Shown here one piece after another: positions 47,359-56,900 of a DNA stretch of 64,000 nucleotides. The notes beneath the pieces were generated by a model. It did no database searches. It had not been told where the DNA came from and saw only the letters and a list, made by a program, of their open reading frames with translations. Both the position numbers and the translations under genes were made by a program. Position 1 is the stretch's first letter; every line of letters starts with the position of its first letter. This DNA comes from JAJZIH01 sp021785265 (GTDB lineage: Bacteria; Pseudomonadota; Gammaproteobacteria; JAKAQQ01), in contig DAHWSH010000002.1 of assembly GCA_027338645.1 (NCBI GenBank), positions 70,601 through 134,600 on the forward strand. Direction: 5' to 3'.

Positions 47359-47380
47359 GTTACAATAGATCTATTGTAAC
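47359..47380. promoter_or_regulatory. Perfect 22-bp palindrome, probable operator between pdxH and the permease
   Basis: Half-site GTTACAATAGA followed by its exact reverse complement TCTATTGTAAC. TACAAT within each arm could be a -10 box for each direction, so a bound dimer would block both promoters. The size and shape are those of a GntR/MarR/TetR-type operator. The regulator is not encoded nearby. Confidence 0.7.
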
Positions 47381-47402
47381 GAATCGGATCTCCGGTTTTG
47401 CC

Positions 47403-47573
47403 ATGTCTGGAGCCTTGAACCGCCTCACCGCCAAGGACCCGGTTCCTCTTCCCGGCAGACTGGGAGTCCCCCAAACCCGTGAGCAGGAAATCTTTCTCCC
47501 CCGTGGGGCGAGCCGTCCAGAGGCGGTATCACGCCCGCTCCATTCTGCCCCCACCGTTTCGGGCACCGCGTGA
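47403..47573 (+). CDS. Possible 56-aa leader ORF coupled to the permease
   Basis: A short frame MSGALNRLTAKDPVPLPGR... ends in TGA that overlaps the GTG start of the permease (GTGA). It begins about 30 nt after a possible transcription start within the palindrome. No homology is recognised and the ATG has no ribosome binding site, so this may be chance; it would matter mainly for translational coupling. Confidence 0.25.
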   Translation: MSGALNRLTAKDPVPLPGRLGVPQTREQEIFLPRGASRPEAVSRPLHSAPTVSGTA

Positions 47574-49198
47574 CCCAACAGCTCCTGAAACGGGATGCGG
47601 GACGAATCGGACTGCTCTACTCGAGTGTCTCCGGGATCATCGGATCCGGCTGGCTTCTGGGGCCGTTTCTTGCCATGCAGACGGCTGGCCCCTGGAGCAT
47701 CGGGTCATGGCTGATCGGCGCCATCGCCGTCCTTCTCCTCGCATTCGTCTTCGCCGAGTTGGCCATTCTGGTTCCCAAAAGCGGCGTCCTGGTGCATTTG
47801 AGCCACCTGAGTCACGGCGAACTGGTTGGGCGCATCTGGAGCTGGATCCTGTTTCTGGCCTACGTGACGGTACCTCCGGTCGAGGTGCTCGCGGTCTTGT
47901 ACTATGCCAACAACTACTTCCCCGGCCTCGTCACAGGCCCCCAGCATCTTCTGACCGAGTGGGGCTACGGGGTCTCGATTGTCCTGCTCGCCCTCATCGT
48001 GGCCATGAATTTTCTCGCGATCCGCTGGGTCTTATTGATCAATAGCACAGCCACCTGGTGGAAAATCCTGATCGCGATCGTCACCATCGCGGTCCTTTTG
48101 TCTTTCTCCTTTCACCCCGGCAATCTCACACTCGCGCTGCAGAGCACCCCGCGTGACGGGCTGTTCACCTCGGTGGCCACGGCCGGAATCATTTTCAGCT
48201 TCCTGGGTTTCCGGCAGGCGATCGACCTGGCTGGAGAGACCCAGGATCCCCGCCGCAACATTCCGTTCGCGGTGGTCGGTTCGGTCATCATTTCCACCCT
48301 GATCTATGTCGGGTTACAGTACGCGATCCTGGGCTCGATCAATCCGGCCTTGATCCTGAAGGATGGCTGGGCCGGACTCCGGTTCAAGGGTTCCGCGGGC
48401 CCGCTGGCCACCCTGGTGGTCACGGCCGGTGCGGTCTGGTGGGGTTATTTCATCTATCTCAATGCCGTGGTCTCTCCCACCGGCACGGCCTTCATTTACA
48501 CCACCACCACCTCCCGCATCCTCATGGCGACCGGCGAAATGGGATCCGGCCCGAGCCGGCTCTCCCTGATCAGCACACGCGGGGTTCCCTGGTCGGCCCT
48601 GATTGCGACTTTCGTGATCGGCGCGATCTTCCTGTTCCCCTTTCCGTCCTGGCAGAAGCTGGTGGCGGTCATTTCCTCCTCCACGGTCCTTTCTTACGGG
48701 ATCGGGCCCGTGGTTCTACTCCAGTTGCGCAACCGCCTGCCGGAACTGGAACGCCGTTTCCGGCTGCGCTGGGCCTGGATCATCGCCCCCCTCGCTTTTA
48801 TTGTCGCCAACTGGATCATTGTCTGGACCGGATTCAAAACCGACAGCTACGTCTTCGGAATCCTGCTCGGCTTGTTCACCACGTACATGATTTACTATGG
48901 CATCCAGAAATATGGCCGCCACCGACCGGTCCCCCCCCTGAATGCTTTTCATGCCCTGTGGCTCGTTCCCTATTTCGGCGGACTCTGGGTGCTGACTTGG
49001 CTGGGGCCGACCCGCTTGGAGGGCATCAACGAGCTCAGCTTTTTGACCTGCAATCTCCTCGTGGCGGCCTGGAGCCTGATCATTCTCGCATTGGCCCTGT
49101 GGAATAGTCTGGACCGGGATCAGACCCAGGCCGTGTTCACGACCATCACCCAAGACCTGCACGGAGGCCCGGAAACAGCCTACGAGGTGGGCCCATAG
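47570..49198 (+). CDS. APC superfamily amino-acid permease
   Basis: 542-aa permease with 12-14 hydrophobic helices. TM1 carries the unwound substrate segment SGIIGSGWLLGPF, and TM6 FSFLGFRQAIDLAGETQDPRRNIPFAV; both are typical of APC amino-acid transporters. The protein has an extended C-terminal part with two extra helices. GTG start in GTGA overlap with a short upstream frame. Substrate unknown. Confidence 0.87.
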   Translation: MTQQLLKRDAGRIGLLYSSVSGIIGSGWLLGPFLAMQTAGPWSIGSWLIGAIAVLLLAFVFAELAILVPKSGVLVHLSHLSHGELVGRIWSWILFLAYVTVPPVEVLAVLYYANNYFPGLVTGPQHLLTEWGYGVSIVLLALIVAMNFLAIRWVLLINSTATWWKILIAIVTIAVLLSFSFHPGNLTLALQSTPRDGLFTSVATAGIIFSFLGFRQAIDLAGETQDPRRNIPFAVVGSVIISTLIYVGLQYAILGSINPALILKDGWAGLRFKGSAGPLATLVVTAGAVWWGYFIYLNAVVSPTGTAFIYTTTTSRILMATGEMGSGPSRLSLISTRGVPWSALIATFVIGAIFLFPFPSWQKLVAVISSSTVLSYGIGPVVLLQLRNRLPELERRFRLRWAWIIAPLAFIVANWIIVWTGFKTDSYVFGILLGLFTTYMIYYGIQKYGRHRPVPPLNAFHALWLVPYFGGLWVLTWLGPTRLEGINELSFLTCNLLVAAWSLIILALALWNSLDRDQTQAVFTTITQDLHGGPETAYEVGP

Positions 49199-49215
49199 AC
49201 TGCGTCCCACCCCGG

Positions 49216-49230
49216 GTCCTGTGCTAGCCT
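49216..49230 (+). promoter_or_regulatory. Extended -10 type promoter candidate for the DUF3301 gene
   Basis: GTCCTGTGCTAGCCT, with TAGCCT as -10, matches 13 of 15 bases of GTCCTGTGTTAGGCT at 35348-35362 upstream of the ACP operon. It lies 28 nt before the DUF3301 start. No -35 box is clear. Confidence 0.35.
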
Positions 49231-49258
49231 TGGATCGGGGCAAAAACAGGACTTCCGG

Positions 49259-49597
49259 ATGACATTTCTGGGCTTGATCGGACTGGCCGTCGGAGCCGTC
49301 GTCACCCTTTCGGTGATCGGCCAGACCGACCGCAAGGCTGCTCTCGCTGCCTACGGCCGTCAGTATTGCGAGGACATGGGCTGGCAGTTCCTGGACGAAA
49401 CCGTGAGCCTGAAATCGCTTCGCCTGAGCCGCACGGCCCACGGTTGGGTCCTGGTGCGGCGTTACGAGTTCGATTTTTCTCCTGACGGGCTCCACCGGCA
49501 GCGGGGAGAACTCCTCGTTCATCCCGGATGGGGAAAACCCCTCATCCGGACGGTGGAGGAGATGTCCGCCCGCGGATCGCCCCCTCCTCCGTCCTGA
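49259..49597 (+). CDS. DUF3301 small membrane-anchored protein
   Basis: 112-aa protein with one N-terminal helix (TFLGLIGLAVGAVVTLSVIG), then the DUF3301 core: Y-C-x2-MGWQFLDETVSLKSLRLSR and RRYEFDFSPDGLHRQRGEL. The family is common in Gammaproteobacteria and has no known function. ATG has AGGA 8 nt upstream. A rho-independent terminator follows 3 nt after the stop. Confidence 0.87.
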   Translation: MTFLGLIGLAVGAVVTLSVIGQTDRKAALAAYGRQYCEDMGWQFLDETVSLKSLRLSRTAHGWVLVRRYEFDFSPDGLHRQRGELLVHPGWGKPLIRTVEEMSARGSPPPPS

Positions 49598-49599
49598 TC

Positions 49600-49627
49600 C
49601 CCGAAGCGCAAAACGTCTTCGGGTTTT
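49600..49627 (+). terminator. Intrinsic terminator after the DUF3301 gene
   Basis: Stem CCCGAAG/CTTCGGG with an A-rich loop, followed by TTTT. It sits 3 nt before the end of the convergent pal gene. Confidence 0.75.
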
Positions 49628-49630
49628 GAA

Positions 49631-50299
49631 CTACTTCGAAAACCTAGCGCCTTGGCAGAATCGGTCCTTGAGGCGCCTGATCTGGCGCATCCGCCAGCTC
49701 TGGGACTTCGACTGGTCTTGGGCCGGCAAGACCGGCACGCATCCCTTGGGCGGCCGACGCATGTAGACGATATCCACACGGCGATTGACGGCCCAATCCG
49801 AAGGGTTGTTACCCTGCGCCACGGGGCGCTGCTTGCCGTAGCTCACAATTTCGATCTGAGCCGGGTTGGTTCCCAGCGATTCGAGCAGTTCAGCGACGGC
49901 ATGGGCCCGTTTCTGACCCAGTGCCAGGTTGTAGCCGACCGTCCCCCGTTCATCGCAGTTCCCTTCCAGGCGGACAACCGCCCGGGCATGGGCGAACAGG
50001 TACTGGGCCTGTGCCTTGAGCATCTTTTCGTAACGGCTATGGACACGGGAACGGTTGAAGTTGAAATACACCGACCGGTAGGCCAGACCGGGATGGCTCT
50101 TCATCCAGGCCCGGAAGGCCGCTTGGCGACGCTCCCGCGCGGCCAGTGCCCGAGCCGCCCGAAGGCTGGTCGACGAACTGGGCAGGGTCTGTGTCACGTG
50201 GGGAGCCGGTTTCGCCTTGGGCGGAGCCGGATGTTCGGTGGCACAGGAAGCCAGGGCAATACACAGGATACCGGTCAGGGCAAGAAGCATGCGTTTCAC
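49631..50299 (-). CDS. pal: Peptidoglycan-associated lipoprotein (Pal/OmpA-like)
   Basis: About 222-aa lipoprotein: signal peptide MKRMLLALTGILCIALASC with lipobox LASC, a Pro/Ala-rich linker, and the OmpA C-terminal domain (VYFNFNRSRV, AVVRLEGNCDERGTVGYNLALGQKRAHAVAELL, VSYGKQRPV, NRRVDIVYMR). Anchors the outer membrane to peptidoglycan as part of Tol-Pal. No tol genes are next to it. Start GTG at 50299 with GAGGAT upstream; an ATG at 50314 would add 5 residues. The basic 40-residue C-terminal tail after the domain is unusual. Confidence 0.87.
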   Translation of the reverse strand: MKRMLLALTGILCIALASCATEHPAPPKAKPAPHVTQTLPSSSTSLRAARALAARERRQAAFRAWMKSHPGLAYRSVYFNFNRSRVHSRYEKMLKAQAQYLFAHARAVVRLEGNCDERGTVGYNLALGQKRAHAVAELLESLGTNPAQIEIVSYGKQRPVAQGNNPSDWAVNRRVDIVYMRRPPKGCVPVLPAQDQSKSQSWRMRQIRRLKDRFCQGARFSK

Positions 50300-50525
50300 G
50301 GGGGTGATCCTCATGGGTGACTGGGGAGTTGAGGGAGGTCTGGGATTTCGAAAAACAGTGCTGTTATTCTGAACCGGAGGGCCAGTCCGTGTCCATCGGC
50401 TGGAAAAGCCAAAAACCAGCTGCCCCGGAACCCCTCCTCGACTCGGGAATCCGCATCCTGGGAAAGGGGCCGGGTTCGGGTCTTTTCATGACTTAGAATA
50501 GGGAGATCTTCCGGGAGACTCCTAG

Positions 50526-53500
50526 ATGTCCAGCTCTCTCCGTTACTCGAAACCGGTGGCGTTCGCCGTGGCCTGCGCATGGCTCAGCCTCACCCTCGCT
50601 GCCTGGGGAGCCTCCCGGGCCCTGATCCGTTTTCCCACCCTCCACAACCACAGCATCGTTTTCGAGGCGGCGGGAAACCTGTGGAAGGTGAGCCTCCAGG
50701 GCGGGACCGCGATCCGGCTCACCGCCGACACCGGCTATGACAGCCACCCGCTGTTTTCACCCAACGGGCGCTGGATTGCCTTCACCGGCTGGTACGAGGG
50801 CAGTGCGGATGTCTACCTGATTCCGGCTCACGGGGGCTATGCTCGCCGTCTGACCTACCGTCCCGGACTGGTCGTCGGATGGACCCCCGACAGCCACCAG
50901 GTCATCTTTCTATCCCGTCGCGACAGCACCAGCCCGGAATACCTCAAAGCCTTCACGGTCCCGGTGACCGGGGGGCTCGCCCGACCCCTCCCTTTGCCGT
51001 GGACCGGACCCCTGGCCCTGAGCCCGCATGGTCGCCGGGTGGCCTATAACAAGTTGTATCGCAACCAGAGCTTCCACCGGAAACACTACCGGGGCGGCTG
51101 GGCCCAGAAAATCTGGATTTACCACTTCCGGAGCGGCCGGATCCGTTCCATCACCCGCTGGAGTGGAACCTCGACCTTTCCCATGTGGGGACACCATCAT
51201 CTCTACTACGCCTCCGACCGCGGTCCCTCGGGCGTGCTCAACCTCTGGTCCGACAATCTGGCGACGGGACACAAGCGACAGTTGACCTTCTTCCACCGTT
51301 ATGACATCGACTGGCCGAGCCTCGGCAATACCGGCATCGTCTTTCAGGACGGAGGCCATCTCTACTGCTATGAGTTACCCGCCCGCCGACTCATCCGGGT
51401 GAACGTCCGTCTCCCTCTGGACGGAGTCCGTCGCCACCCGGTGTGGATCAAGGCCTGGAAGTCGGTTCAAAGCTACAGCCTATCGAACGGCGGCCGGATT
51501 GCCTTTTTCGGCGCGCGCGGCAATTTGTTTCGGGTTCCGTTGCATCATGGCACCACGGAAAACCTGATTCCCACCTCCAAGGCGGAGCTCACCATGCCGG
51601 TTGAGTCTCCCAACGGAAAATGGGTGGCCTACGTCACCGACCAGACCGGCCACAGTGAAATCGCGATCCGCCCCCTCGCCTATCCGCACCGGATCCGGAT
51701 CCTGACCCATTTCAAGATCGCCCACCTCTACGGACCGCTCTGGTCGCCGGACAGCCAGTGGATTGCTTTCGCCGACAGTGCGAGGCGCCTCTGGCGGGTC
51801 AATGTGGACACCCGAAAGCTCGTTGAGATCACCCAGGACCGTTACAGCTGGATTCATGATTATTCCTGGTCGCCGGATTCACAATGGCTGGCCTACAGTC
51901 GCGTCGGACGGAATGGACTGGGCGTCATCTGGCTGAATCATCTGACGGACAATCACGTCCACCCACTCACACGGGGGGACAACGCAGACAGCGATCCGGT
52001 TTTCGATCCCGCCGGGCGCTACCTCTACTTTGTTTCAGCCCGTCATACCAATCCGGCACTCAGTGCTACGGGCATGAACTTTGCCGTGGTCGATGCGGAT
52101 GGCCTGTATGCCATGACGCTCAACCCCAAGGTCGCCTCCCCACTCGCGATCCGGGGCAGCAGCCCCCCCCGACCGCCTACCCCGCACCCCAGCCCGCGCC
52201 CCGGCGACAAGAAAAAAACCACCCCCCATCCGCTCACGATCGACTGGCGCCACGCGATCGGTCGGGTGGTCCAACTGCCGGTTCCGCCCGCCGACATCTC
52301 CGAACTGGCAGCCACCCCCAAGGCGCTCTACTACGAAGTGCAACCGCTCCCCACCGTGAACGGCCCGCTTCCGGTCACCCCCCCTGCCATCGACCGCTAT
52401 TCACTGCGCCGGAGGACCGGCCGGGAGTGGCTCAAGGGGCCCACCTCGTTCGTCCTGAGCCACAACGGTCAATTCCTGCTCTATGCGGCTGGACCCCATT
52501 TTTTTGAAGTCTCGGCCCTACCCACCCCACTTCACCCCCGACCGGTTCCCCTGCACCAGCTCTGGATCCGGATCCGGCCCGCCACGGAATGGCGCCAGAT
52601 CTACTGGTCCGCCTGGCGCAAGGTGCGTGCCTACTTCGTCAATCCCCAGTTCAACGGTGACAACTGGAAGCGCATCGGAGAGCGCTATGCCCGACTGCTT
52701 CCCCTGGTGGCCACGCGACAGGACCTGAACTACCTCATCGGCAACATGATCGGTTCCCTGGACGAGTCTCATATGTTCGTTTTCGGGGGCGACACCGGGC
52801 TCGAAGTGCCGGCGGTTCCAACCGGCCTCTTGGGTGCCCGCCTGGCACTCGACCGGCACAATGCCCGGTATCGGATCGTCCGCCTTTTCCACGGCAACAA
52901 TACCCTCAAAAACTACACCGCCCCCCTGGCCCAACCCGGTCTCAAGGTCCACCCGGGAGATTTTCTGCTCGCCATCAACGGGGTCCCCCTGCGCGGACCG
53001 ACCAATCCCTATTTGCTCCTTGAGCATACGGTCGGGCGCACCATCCGACTTCGCCTGAGCGCGACAGGTTCCTCCCACGGCAGTTGGGTGATCAGGGCCC
53101 GCCCCATCGCCAACCAGTCGAAGCTCCACCTCCTGGCCTGGATCCGCCACAACCGTCGCCTGGTCCGGCGGCTTTCTCACGGCCAGATTGGCTATCTCTA
53201 CCTCGCCAACATGGGGGGAATGGGACTCAACGAGTTCATCCGCCAGTTCTACCACCAGCTCCACAAAAAGGCACTCATCATCGACGAACGCTGGAATACC
53301 GGGGGGTTTATCGATGACATGCTGTTCGATCGGCTGACCCGCCGTCTCGTGGCCTATTTCATCGATCGCCAGCGCGGCGTGTTCCGGGTTCCCGCGAATG
53401 TCTTCCCCGGTTACCTCGCGGCCTTGGTCAACCATGGATCTGCATCGGACGGTGACATCTTTGCCTACGAGTTTGAGAAATACCATCTGGGGCCCGTCAT

Positions 53501-53822
53501 TGGCAGTCGGACGTGGGGAGGGGTGCGGGGCTATTTCCGCCCACTACCCCTGGAGGATGGCGGCACCCTCGTGGTATCCGAGATCGCTCTCTACAACCGT
53601 CACGGCCACTGGACAGTGGAAAACTACGGAGTGAGACCCAATATCGTGGTCCACGACGAACCGGGCCAACTCCGGCACGGGGAGGACGCGCAACTTCTCG
53701 CCGCGGTTCACTACCTCATGCGGAAACTCAAGACCCATCCCATCCACCGGGCCCCCCAACCCCCCTGGCTACCCGCCTACCCCCCGATTCCTCATGCCCA
53801 TCCGGTTCACCCGACCCGATAA
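50526..53822 (+). CDS. Secreted tricorn-type S41 protease
   Basis: 1098-aa protein with a signal peptide (residues about 10-32). N-terminal six-/seven-blade propeller of PD40/WD40-like repeats (e.g. LFSPNGRWIAFTGW, PDSQWIAFADSARRLWRV, SPDSQWLAYSRVG) to about residue 560, then C1-like core, PDZ (LKVHPGDFLLAINGVPL) and S41 domain. Catalytic tetrad fits tricorn: Ser748-His749 (DESHMF), Ser in GSASDGD (972-974) and Glu1032 (VENYGVRPN). It would trim oligopeptides. The signal peptide places it in the periplasm, unlike archaeal tricorn. A Pro-rich linker (TPHPSPRP) separates domains near residue 560. Confidence 0.9.
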   Translation: MSSSLRYSKPVAFAVACAWLSLTLAAWGASRALIRFPTLHNHSIVFEAAGNLWKVSLQGGTAIRLTADTGYDSHPLFSPNGRWIAFTGWYEGSADVYLIPAHGGYARRLTYRPGLVVGWTPDSHQVIFLSRRDSTSPEYLKAFTVPVTGGLARPLPLPWTGPLALSPHGRRVAYNKLYRNQSFHRKHYRGGWAQKIWIYHFRSGRIRSITRWSGTSTFPMWGHHHLYYASDRGPSGVLNLWSDNLATGHKRQLTFFHRYDIDWPSLGNTGIVFQDGGHLYCYELPARRLIRVNVRLPLDGVRRHPVWIKAWKSVQSYSLSNGGRIAFFGARGNLFRVPLHHGTTENLIPTSKAELTMPVESPNGKWVAYVTDQTGHSEIAIRPLAYPHRIRILTHFKIAHLYGPLWSPDSQWIAFADSARRLWRVNVDTRKLVEITQDRYSWIHDYSWSPDSQWLAYSRVGRNGLGVIWLNHLTDNHVHPLTRGDNADSDPVFDPAGRYLYFVSARHTNPALSATGMNFAVVDADGLYAMTLNPKVASPLAIRGSSPPRPPTPHPSPRPGDKKKTTPHPLTIDWRHAIGRVVQLPVPPADISELAATPKALYYEVQPLPTVNGPLPVTPPAIDRYSLRRRTGREWLKGPTSFVLSHNGQFLLYAAGPHFFEVSALPTPLHPRPVPLHQLWIRIRPATEWRQIYWSAWRKVRAYFVNPQFNGDNWKRIGERYARLLPLVATRQDLNYLIGNMIGSLDESHMFVFGGDTGLEVPAVPTGLLGARLALDRHNARYRIVRLFHGNNTLKNYTAPLAQPGLKVHPGDFLLAINGVPLRGPTNPYLLLEHTVGRTIRLRLSATGSSHGSWVIRARPIANQSKLHLLAWIRHNRRLVRRLSHGQIGYLYLANMGGMGLNEFIRQFYHQLHKKALIIDERWNTGGFIDDMLFDRLTRRLVAYFIDRQRGVFRVPANVFPGYLAALVNHGSASDGDIFAYEFEKYHLGPVIGSRTWGGVRGYFRPLPLEDGGTLVVSEIALYNRHGHWTVENYGVRPNIVVHDEPGQLRHGEDAQLLAAVHYLMRKLKTHPIHRAPQPPWLPAYPPIPHAHPVHPTR

Positions 53823-53840
53823 CGGTCGGATGCGGGGAGG

Positions 53841-53890
53841 GGCCGCCCGGAGATCCCGTGCCTTCCGACACCGGGAGGCGCGGGGCGGCC
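53841..53890 (+). terminator. Long GC-rich inverted repeat between the tricorn gene and mfd
   Basis: Arms GGCCGCCC (53841-53848) and GGGCGGCC (53883-53890), with nested CCCGG and CCGGG inside, can form a hairpin of about 50 nt, 19 nt after the tricorn stop. No T-run follows. Confidence 0.35.
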
Positions 53891-53945
53891 GCGAGCCCTC
53901 AACGCGAACCCCATCCCCACCCGTGTATACAGGCTCTCGCGGACC

Positions 53946-56900
53946 TTGAAAGCCGGAGCCACCTCCGCCGCCGGGTTGCCGGCGGTCCGGCCTGGCGAAT
54001 GCAGCACGGGCAGAAAAACCCGGTGGCCGGGAATGGTCGGTTCCTTCCTGGCAGTCCGGATCCTCCGTGCACTGGAACAGGACAGTCGGCCCTGGCTCGT
54101 CGTCTCTCCCTCGAACGAGGCCACCGTGAACCTGGCTCGTGAACTCGACTACCTGAGCCAGGGCCGGCTCCGTGACTCGCTCCGGACTTTTCCTGACCGG
54201 GAGATCCTGCCTTACGACCTCTTCTCACCCGCAACGGAAATTATTGCGGAACGGCTCATGACCCTCTCGGAGCTCCGCCGGGGACGCGCCCGGCTTCTCC
54301 TGGCATCAGCCAGCGCGCTCGACGAGCGGCTCCCTCCGCCGACTTTTCTTGACCAGACCAGTCTGCTTCTCTGCGTTGGTGAAACGCTGGATCTGAAAAG
54401 CCTGAGAACCCGCCTGGAGCAGGCGGGATACCATCCTGTCGGCATTGTCCGCAACCCGGGGGAAATGGCCATTCGGGGTTCGATTCTCGACCTGTTCGCC
54501 CCGACCGCCTCCGTCCCCTACCGGATCGAGCTCAGCGACTTCGTGATTGATTCCTTACGGAGCTTCGACCCGGAGAGCCAACTCACCCTGGAGCGCCTGG
54601 AACGCATCGTTCTCCTGCCGGCGCGCGAGATGCTTCTCAACGAGGAGTCTATCCGCCACTTCCGCCTGAAGTTCCGGGAGCATTTCGAGGGCTCACCGCA
54701 AACCTACGGAGTTTATCGATCGGTGAGCGAGGGTAGCCCGGTTGAGGGGCTCGAGGCCTATCTGCCCCTTTTCTTCGAAAACCCTTTTCACCTTCTCGAT
54801 TACTGCTCGCCAACGACTCGCATCCTCTGGGCACCTGGGGCGCGTGTGGCCCTTGAAGAGGCCCAGATGCGTACCGAATCACTCCATGACCAGAGGAAAA
54901 ATGCGCTCGACCTGCCCCCTCTTCCTGCCGGGGAGGCCTATGTCGGAACGTCGGAACTGGCGAAGCGCATGGCCCCCTTCGAGGAGATCAGCTGCCCGAT
55001 CGATAGCCATGGGGAATCTCCCGGAGGGGGGATGGCCGAACCGGTTCCGCCGTCGCTCCGGATTCCGAGAACCGAGCAGGATCGTCTGGCTCATCACCTC
55101 TGGTCTTACCTGGAACTGACACGTCTCCGCGGTCTCATCGTGGCGGCCTCACCCGGCCGTCGAGAGGCACTGTCCAAGCTCTTTATGAAAGGCCCTCATC
55201 CGCCCCCGGTCCTGGCCGGACATTGGGATACCTTCCTCACGGGCCAGGAACCCTGGGCCCTCCTCCAGGCCCCGATCGAGGAGGGTTTTCTCTGGCCGGA
55301 GGCCGGCCTCGCCGTTTTCACCGAAAACGAGATCTGGACGACCCCCCCCGTCCGCAACCCCGAATCCAAAACCGCCCAGCAGTGGTTGGCCCGGATCGAG
55401 GACTTCAAGACCCTTTCCCCCGGCGCACCGGTCATTCACGAAACCCAAGGCATCGGACGTTACCGGGGACTCGTGCATCTCGAAGTCGACGGCGTGACGG
55501 GCGAGTTTTTGCATCTCGAGTATTGGGGAGGGGACCGTCTCTATGTCCCCATTGCCTCGCTCCATCTCGTGAGCCCCTATCTCGGGGGGGATCCGGACCA
55601 GGCCCCCTGGCATCGGTTGGGCAGCGGTCAGTGGGAAAAGGCCAAACGGGAAGCGCGGAAACGGGCGCATGACGTGGCCGTGGAACTGCTCGAAACCCAT
55701 GCCCAGCGCCAACTGGCACAGGCTCCCGTTCTCGAGGCGGACCCCGTCGCCTACGAACGTTTTGCCCTGGAGTTCCCCTTCGAGGAAACCCCTGACCAGG
55801 CGCAGGCCATCTGTCAGGTCCTGGATGATCTCAAGTCACAAACCCCGATGGACCGGGTGGTTTGCGGCGACGTCGGATTCGGCAAAACCGAGGTCGCCCT
55901 GCGGGCGGCCTGGGTTGCCGTCGAGGCCGGCTACCAGGTCGTGGTCCTGGTCCCCACGACGCTTCTCGCCCAGCAGCACCTTGACTCGTTCAGCGACCGT
56001 TTCGCGAACTGGTCGGTCACGGTCGAGATGCTCTCCCGCTTCCGGAATGTGCGGGAACAGGCGCAGATCCGCGAGAAGCTCACCTCCGGCGAGATCGACA
56101 TCCTGATCGGTACCCACAAGCTCCTCACGGCCCACCTCGATTTCAAGCGCCTCGGGCTCATCCTGATCGACGAGGAACACCGCTTCGGCGTCCGCCAGAA
56201 GGAGCTTTTGGCCTGTTTCAAGCATGACGTTCATACACTCACCCTGACCGCCACACCGATCCCGCGGACCCTCAACATGACCTTGGGTGGACTGCGGTCC
56301 TTGAGCATCATTTCCACCCCCCCCAAGGATCGTCTGCCCATCCAGACCTTCCTCACCGAATGGAGGCCCGCCATCCTGCAGGAAGCCTTGGGTCGCGAGC
56401 TGCAGCGGGGGGGTCAGGTCTATGTCGTGACCCCACGCGTCCGGGGCATCGAGGACCTGGTCCGGGAAATCTCCCGCTGGGCTCCGGCCGGAATGGTCCG
56501 GTTTGCCCATGGACAGATGCCGGAACGTGAACTCGAGCAGACCATGTCCGATTTCTACCATCGTCGTTTCAGCGTGCTCGTCTCGACCAAGATCATTGAA
56601 AGCGGTATCGACATCCCCACCGCCAATACCATGCTCATCCACGAAGCCGACCGCTTCGGACTGGCCGAGCTTCACCAGCTCCGGGGCCGGGTCGGACGCT
56701 CCGCCCATCGGGCCTACGCGTACCTCTGCGTCCACTCGCTCGAAGCGTTGGTCGACGACGCGGAAAGGCGCCTGGAGACACTGACGCGCTTCGATGCCCT
56801 AGGATCCGGACTCTTGCTCGCCATGCAGGATCTCGAAATCCGGGGTGCCGGCGAGCTTCTGGGTCAGGCGCAGAGCGGAGAGATCGAAGCCGTCGGGTTC

